8,569 nucleotides of DNA. Origin: an uncultured Atopobiaceae bacterium. GTDB lineage: Bacteria > Actinomycetota > Coriobacteriia > Coriobacteriales > Atopobiaceae. Both the position numbers and the translations under genes were made by a program. Below, piece by piece: positions 7,081 to 8,569 of this stretch; positions within the stretch are counted from its first letter, which is position 1; each line of letters starts with the position of its first letter. Under the pieces are notes generated by a model. The model was not told where the DNA came from, did not search any database, and saw only the letters and a program-made list of their open reading frames with translations. Location: assembly GCA_900770865.1 (NCBI GenBank), contig CAAGLU010000365.1, forward strand, positions 1 to 8,569, in the 5' to 3' direction.

Positions 7081-8085
7081 ATGCTTTTCGAAGACCTTAC
7101 CCAGCTCTATGGCCCCAGTGGATACGAGACGCCCGTGCGCGAGTTCATCAAGGACTACATCGGCGACGGTGCGGACCAGATCACGACCGACGCGCTCGGC
7201 GACCTCATCGTGTTCCGCGAGGGCACGGGCGAGCACAAGAAGCGCATCATGAGCTGCGCCCACATGGACGAGATCGGCCTGCAGGTAACCAAGATCAACG
7301 AGGACGGAACCATCTCGATCAAGTCCCTTGGGTACCCGTTCTTCTACACAACGTACCAGCGCCGCGTTCTCTTCAAGAACGGCACGGTGGGCATCATCGA
7401 GTGCAAGACCAACATGAGCGAGGCCAACAACGACTTCTCCAAGTTCTACGTTGACCTTGGGGTGACCACCAAGGAAGAGGCCGAGAAGTACGTGGAGGTG
7501 GGAGACACCGCCGTCTACATCGGCGAGTACCACGAGCTTGGCACGCCGTACGTCACCGCAAAGGCCATCGACGACCGCGTGGGCTGCTACATCCAGCTCA
7601 AGGGGATGGAGCTTGCCGGCCGGCACCCCTACAACGACATGTACTACGTCTTCACGGTTCAGGAGGAGCTTGGCACCAGGGGCTCCCACGTCACGGCGCC
7701 ACGCATCAAGCCCGACCTTGGCATCGCGGTGGACGTGACGCCCTCCCACGACCGCCCCGCCGACATGCAGGGTAGCAACACCCCCGGCAAGGGCACCGCA
7801 ATCAAGGTCTCTGACACCTCCGTCATCTGCGACGAATACCTGGTGGAGAAGCAGGTCGAGCTCTGCAAGGCCAACGGTATCCCGTACCAGAAGGACGTCA
7901 TCTACGTGGGCGGAACCGATGCGAGCTCCATCAACCTGGCAAACGAGGGCGCCCGCGCATGCGGCATCTCGGTGGTCACGCGCTACACGCATGGCCCCAA
8001 CTGCATCGTGAACATGGACGACGTCGAGGCGTCGTGGAAGCTGCTGGCTGCCATGGCCAACGCGGAGTACGAGTTCGAGGTGTAG
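7081..8085 (+). CDS. M42-family metallo-aminopeptidase (glutamyl aminopeptidase/FrvX/YsdC type)
   Basis: This 334-residue protein matches the length and motif order of peptidase family M42, cytoplasmic enzymes with a two-metal centre that usually assemble into large tetrahedral particles and remove N-terminal residues from short peptides. Visible active-site residues are H61 and D63 in SCAHMDEIG (first metal ligand and its supporting Asp), bridging D164 in KAIDDRVG, E195 and E196 in TVQEELGTRG (general base and metal ligand), D218 in IAVDVTPSHD and H304 in TRYTHGPN. GGTDAS (278-282) is also typical. All expected catalytic residues are present. ATG 7081 lies four bases after the stop of the ATPase gene and seven bases after AGAAAGGA (7066-7073), so it very probably shares the transcript. 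The context suggests it cleaves peptides brought in by the transporter. M42 members are sometimes annotated as endoglucanase or cellulase M, which I consider unlikely here. Its residue specificity cannot be read from sequence. Confidence 0.93.
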   Translation: MLFEDLTQLYGPSGYETPVREFIKDYIGDGADQITTDALGDLIVFREGTGEHKKRIMSCAHMDEIGLQVTKINEDGTISIKSLGYPFFYTTYQRRVLFKNGTVGIIECKTNMSEANNDFSKFYVDLGVTTKEEAEKYVEVGDTAVYIGEYHELGTPYVTAKAIDDRVGCYIQLKGMELAGRHPYNDMYYVFTVQEELGTRGSHVTAPRIKPDLGIAVDVTPSHDRPADMQGSNTPGKGTAIKVSDTSVICDEYLVEKQVELCKANGIPYQKDVIYVGGTDASSINLANEGARACGISVVTRYTHGPNCIVNMDDVEASWKLLAAMANAEYEFEV

Positions 8086-8091
8086 AAGAGT

Positions 8092-8173
8092 CCCGGCGCC
8101 GGGCGGCGTCTTCCCGCACCGCCCGGCACTTCCTCGCAGTACCCAATGCCTTCCCGCACCGCCCGGCGCCGGG
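8092..8173. repeat. GC-rich direct and inverted repeats after the peptidase gene
   Basis: The self-complementary 12-mer CCCGGCGCCGGG occurs at 8092-8103 and 8162-8173. With flanking bases, 8092-8106 and 8159-8173 form a perfect 15-bp inverted repeat. In addition an 18-base direct repeat (CTTCCCGCACCGCCCGGC) occurs at 8110-8127 and 8150-8167, period 40. A compact alternative hairpin pairs 8098-8106 with 8119-8127 (9 bp, 12-base loop). The last palindrome is followed by TGTTTAT, a weak T-rich tail, so part of this could terminate the operon transcript, though none shows a classic T run. The arrangement starts only six bases after the peptidase stop codon. Confidence 0.6.
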
Positions 8174-8210
8174 TGTTTATCGGCATGAGGCTGAGCCGCA
8201 GAGCCAAGCT

Positions 8211-8254
8211 ACAGATTCCGATTGGTTAGGGGCCGCTAACCAATCGGAATCTGT
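8211..8254. repeat. Near-perfect 44-base palindrome, copy 1 (REP/MITE-like, possible terminator)
   Basis: Arms 8211-8229 and 8236-8254 are perfect 19-bp inverted repeats around GGGCCG (8230-8235). The inner GGCC also pairs, so the whole 44 bases are palindromic apart from one mismatched pair (8230 and 8235). A short TTTT follows at 8259-8262, separated from the stem by CGGA, so in RNA it would form a strong hairpin that might terminate plus-strand transcription. It is distinctly richer in A/T than the neighbouring coding sequence. Copy 2 lies 35 bases downstream in inverted orientation. Confidence 0.8.
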
Positions 8255-8289
8255 CGGATTTTGGGATGCGTCCCTTCTTCGACGTTTTT

Positions 8290-8324
8290 CGATTGGTTAG
8301 CGGCCCCTAACCAATCGGAATCTG
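8290..8324. repeat. Palindrome copy 2, inverted and shortened relative to copy 1
   Basis: Positions 8290-8324 are the exact reverse complement of 8212-8246, a 35-bp perfect inverted repeat with a 43-base spacer (8247-8289). The central six bases are CGGCCC here against GGGCCG in copy 1, which shows the inverted orientation. Within this copy the core stem is 11 bp (8290-8300 with 8307-8317), extended by a G-T pair and two A-T pairs. The outer left arm of copy 1 is not kept and is replaced by GTTTTT. I see no flanking target duplication around the 8212-8324 unit. Confidence 0.8.
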
Positions 8325-8404
8325 CAGGATGAGAAGGCCTTGGCATGGCCTCCCGGTCGGACGCGCCGGCCGGCAGCGTGCGCCGTCCCAGTGCCGCTGC
8401 CTCG

Positions 8405-8569
8405 CTACCCCACCAGCGCGGCAACCTGCCCAAGCAGGCTCTCGAAAGAGACCCCGCGCACCTCGTTGTCCGGCTGCAGCCGCGTGACCCGCATGGCGTC
8501 TCGCACGAAATCCGTGGCAAACGCAACCGCGTCGTACACGCTACGCCCGCACATAACTGCCCCGGTAAG
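8405..8569 (-). CDS. C-terminus of a probable pyridoxal/pyridoxamine kinase (PfkB/ribokinase superfamily), partial
   Basis: On the minus strand the frame is open from the right edge to a TAG (complement of 8405-8407), giving 54 residues that start LTGAVMCGRSVYDAVAFATD and end LLGQVAALVG. Codons are strongly G/C at third positions, as in the real genes of this window. The pattern L-T-G-A-V-x-x-G-x-S-x-x-x-A-V, a helix with DFVRDAMRVT, then a GVSFE motif near the end resembles the last part of vitamin B6 kinases of the pyridoxamine-kinase (PdxY/PdxK) type, which phosphorylate pyridoxal or pyridoxamine with ATP. The ATP-binding GTGD motif that would confirm it should lie just outside the window. 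Another PfkB-family sugar or vitamin kinase remains possible. The gene is convergent with the peptidase gene and separated from it by 319 bases. Confidence 0.6.
   Translation of the reverse strand, partial: LTGAVMCGRSVYDAVAFATDFVRDAMRVTRLQPDNEVRGVSFESLLGQVAALVG

Larger units (their letters stand above)
8086..8404. other. Convergent intergenic region with two classes of palindromic repeats
   Basis: These 319 bases separate the end of the peptidase gene from the end of the gene on the other strand. I see no credible protein gene. Short open frames here run through the palindromes and spell the same DSDWLGAANQS peptide in both directions, which is a by-product of the inverted repeat. The left part (8092-8173) holds GC-rich repeats, the middle (8211-8324) two AT-richer palindromes, and the right part (8335-8388) weak GC hairpins such as AGGCC/GGCCT (8335-8339 with 8347-8351) and GGACG/CGTCC (8359-8363 with 8384-8388). 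Since both flanking genes end here, the region is expected to terminate transcription from both sides. Confidence 0.7.

Noticed and set aside
7959..8300. Plus-strand 113-codon open frame from the peptidase gene into the gap
   Set aside because: It begins in the wrong frame of the peptidase gene and its end encodes the same peptide as the opposite strand because of the inverted repeat.
8092..8324. CRISPR array
   Set aside because: The repeats are only two copies each, of different types, inverted rather than regularly spaced direct repeats, and no cas gene is present.
8236..8526. Minus-strand 96-codon open frame over the palindromes and the right edge
   Set aside because: It conflicts with the better frame ending at 8405, which looks like a kinase C-terminus, and it reads through both palindromes.

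Overview
The window is GC-rich, with a strong G/C preference at third codon positions and densely packed genes. The protein sequences and gene order suggest a high-GC Gram-positive of the Coriobacteriia type (Olsenella/Atopobium/Collinsella-like). That placement is inferred from composition and protein style only, because no rRNA or other marker gene is present. The substrate-binding protein carries a lipobox, as expected for a cell with a lipoprotein-anchored transporter.

Layout: positions 1-8085 look like one long plus-strand transcription unit. In order it holds the tail of an unidentified gene (1-108), a HisC-family PLP aminotransferase (101-1153), a lipoprotein oligopeptide-binding protein (1198-2856), two permeases OppB (2923-3882) and OppC (3893-4867), a double ATPase reading as an OppD-OppF fusion (4869-7076), and an M42-family metallo-aminopeptidase (7081-8085). 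Spacings are -8, 44, 66, 10, 1 and 4 bases, and no promoter or terminator is obvious between the genes. A 319-base gap (8086-8404) then carries two kinds of palindromic repeat. A gene on the opposite strand enters from the right edge (8405-8569, C-terminus only), probably a pyridoxal/pyridoxamine kinase. The gap is therefore a convergent intergenic region.

How the genes fit together: OppA captures peptides outside the membrane, OppBC carries them through, and the ATPase drives uptake. The M42 aminopeptidase would trim the peptides in the cytoplasm, and the aminotransferase could process amino acids released from them. This reads as a peptide-scavenging operon.

The most notable observation is at the joint of the ATPase fusion. 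The two ATPase halves are held in one frame only by a run of seven G (5997-6003). With six G the first half would stop at a TGA that overlaps an ATG for the second half, preceded by a good Shine-Dalgarno sequence. The fusion could therefore be a sequencing error, a recent indel, or a slippage switch. A second point of interest is the pair of near-perfect palindromes between 8211 and 8324, which together form a 35-bp inverted repeat. I saw no CRISPR array, transposase, tRNA, rRNA or phage gene, and no clearly new multi-gene system.
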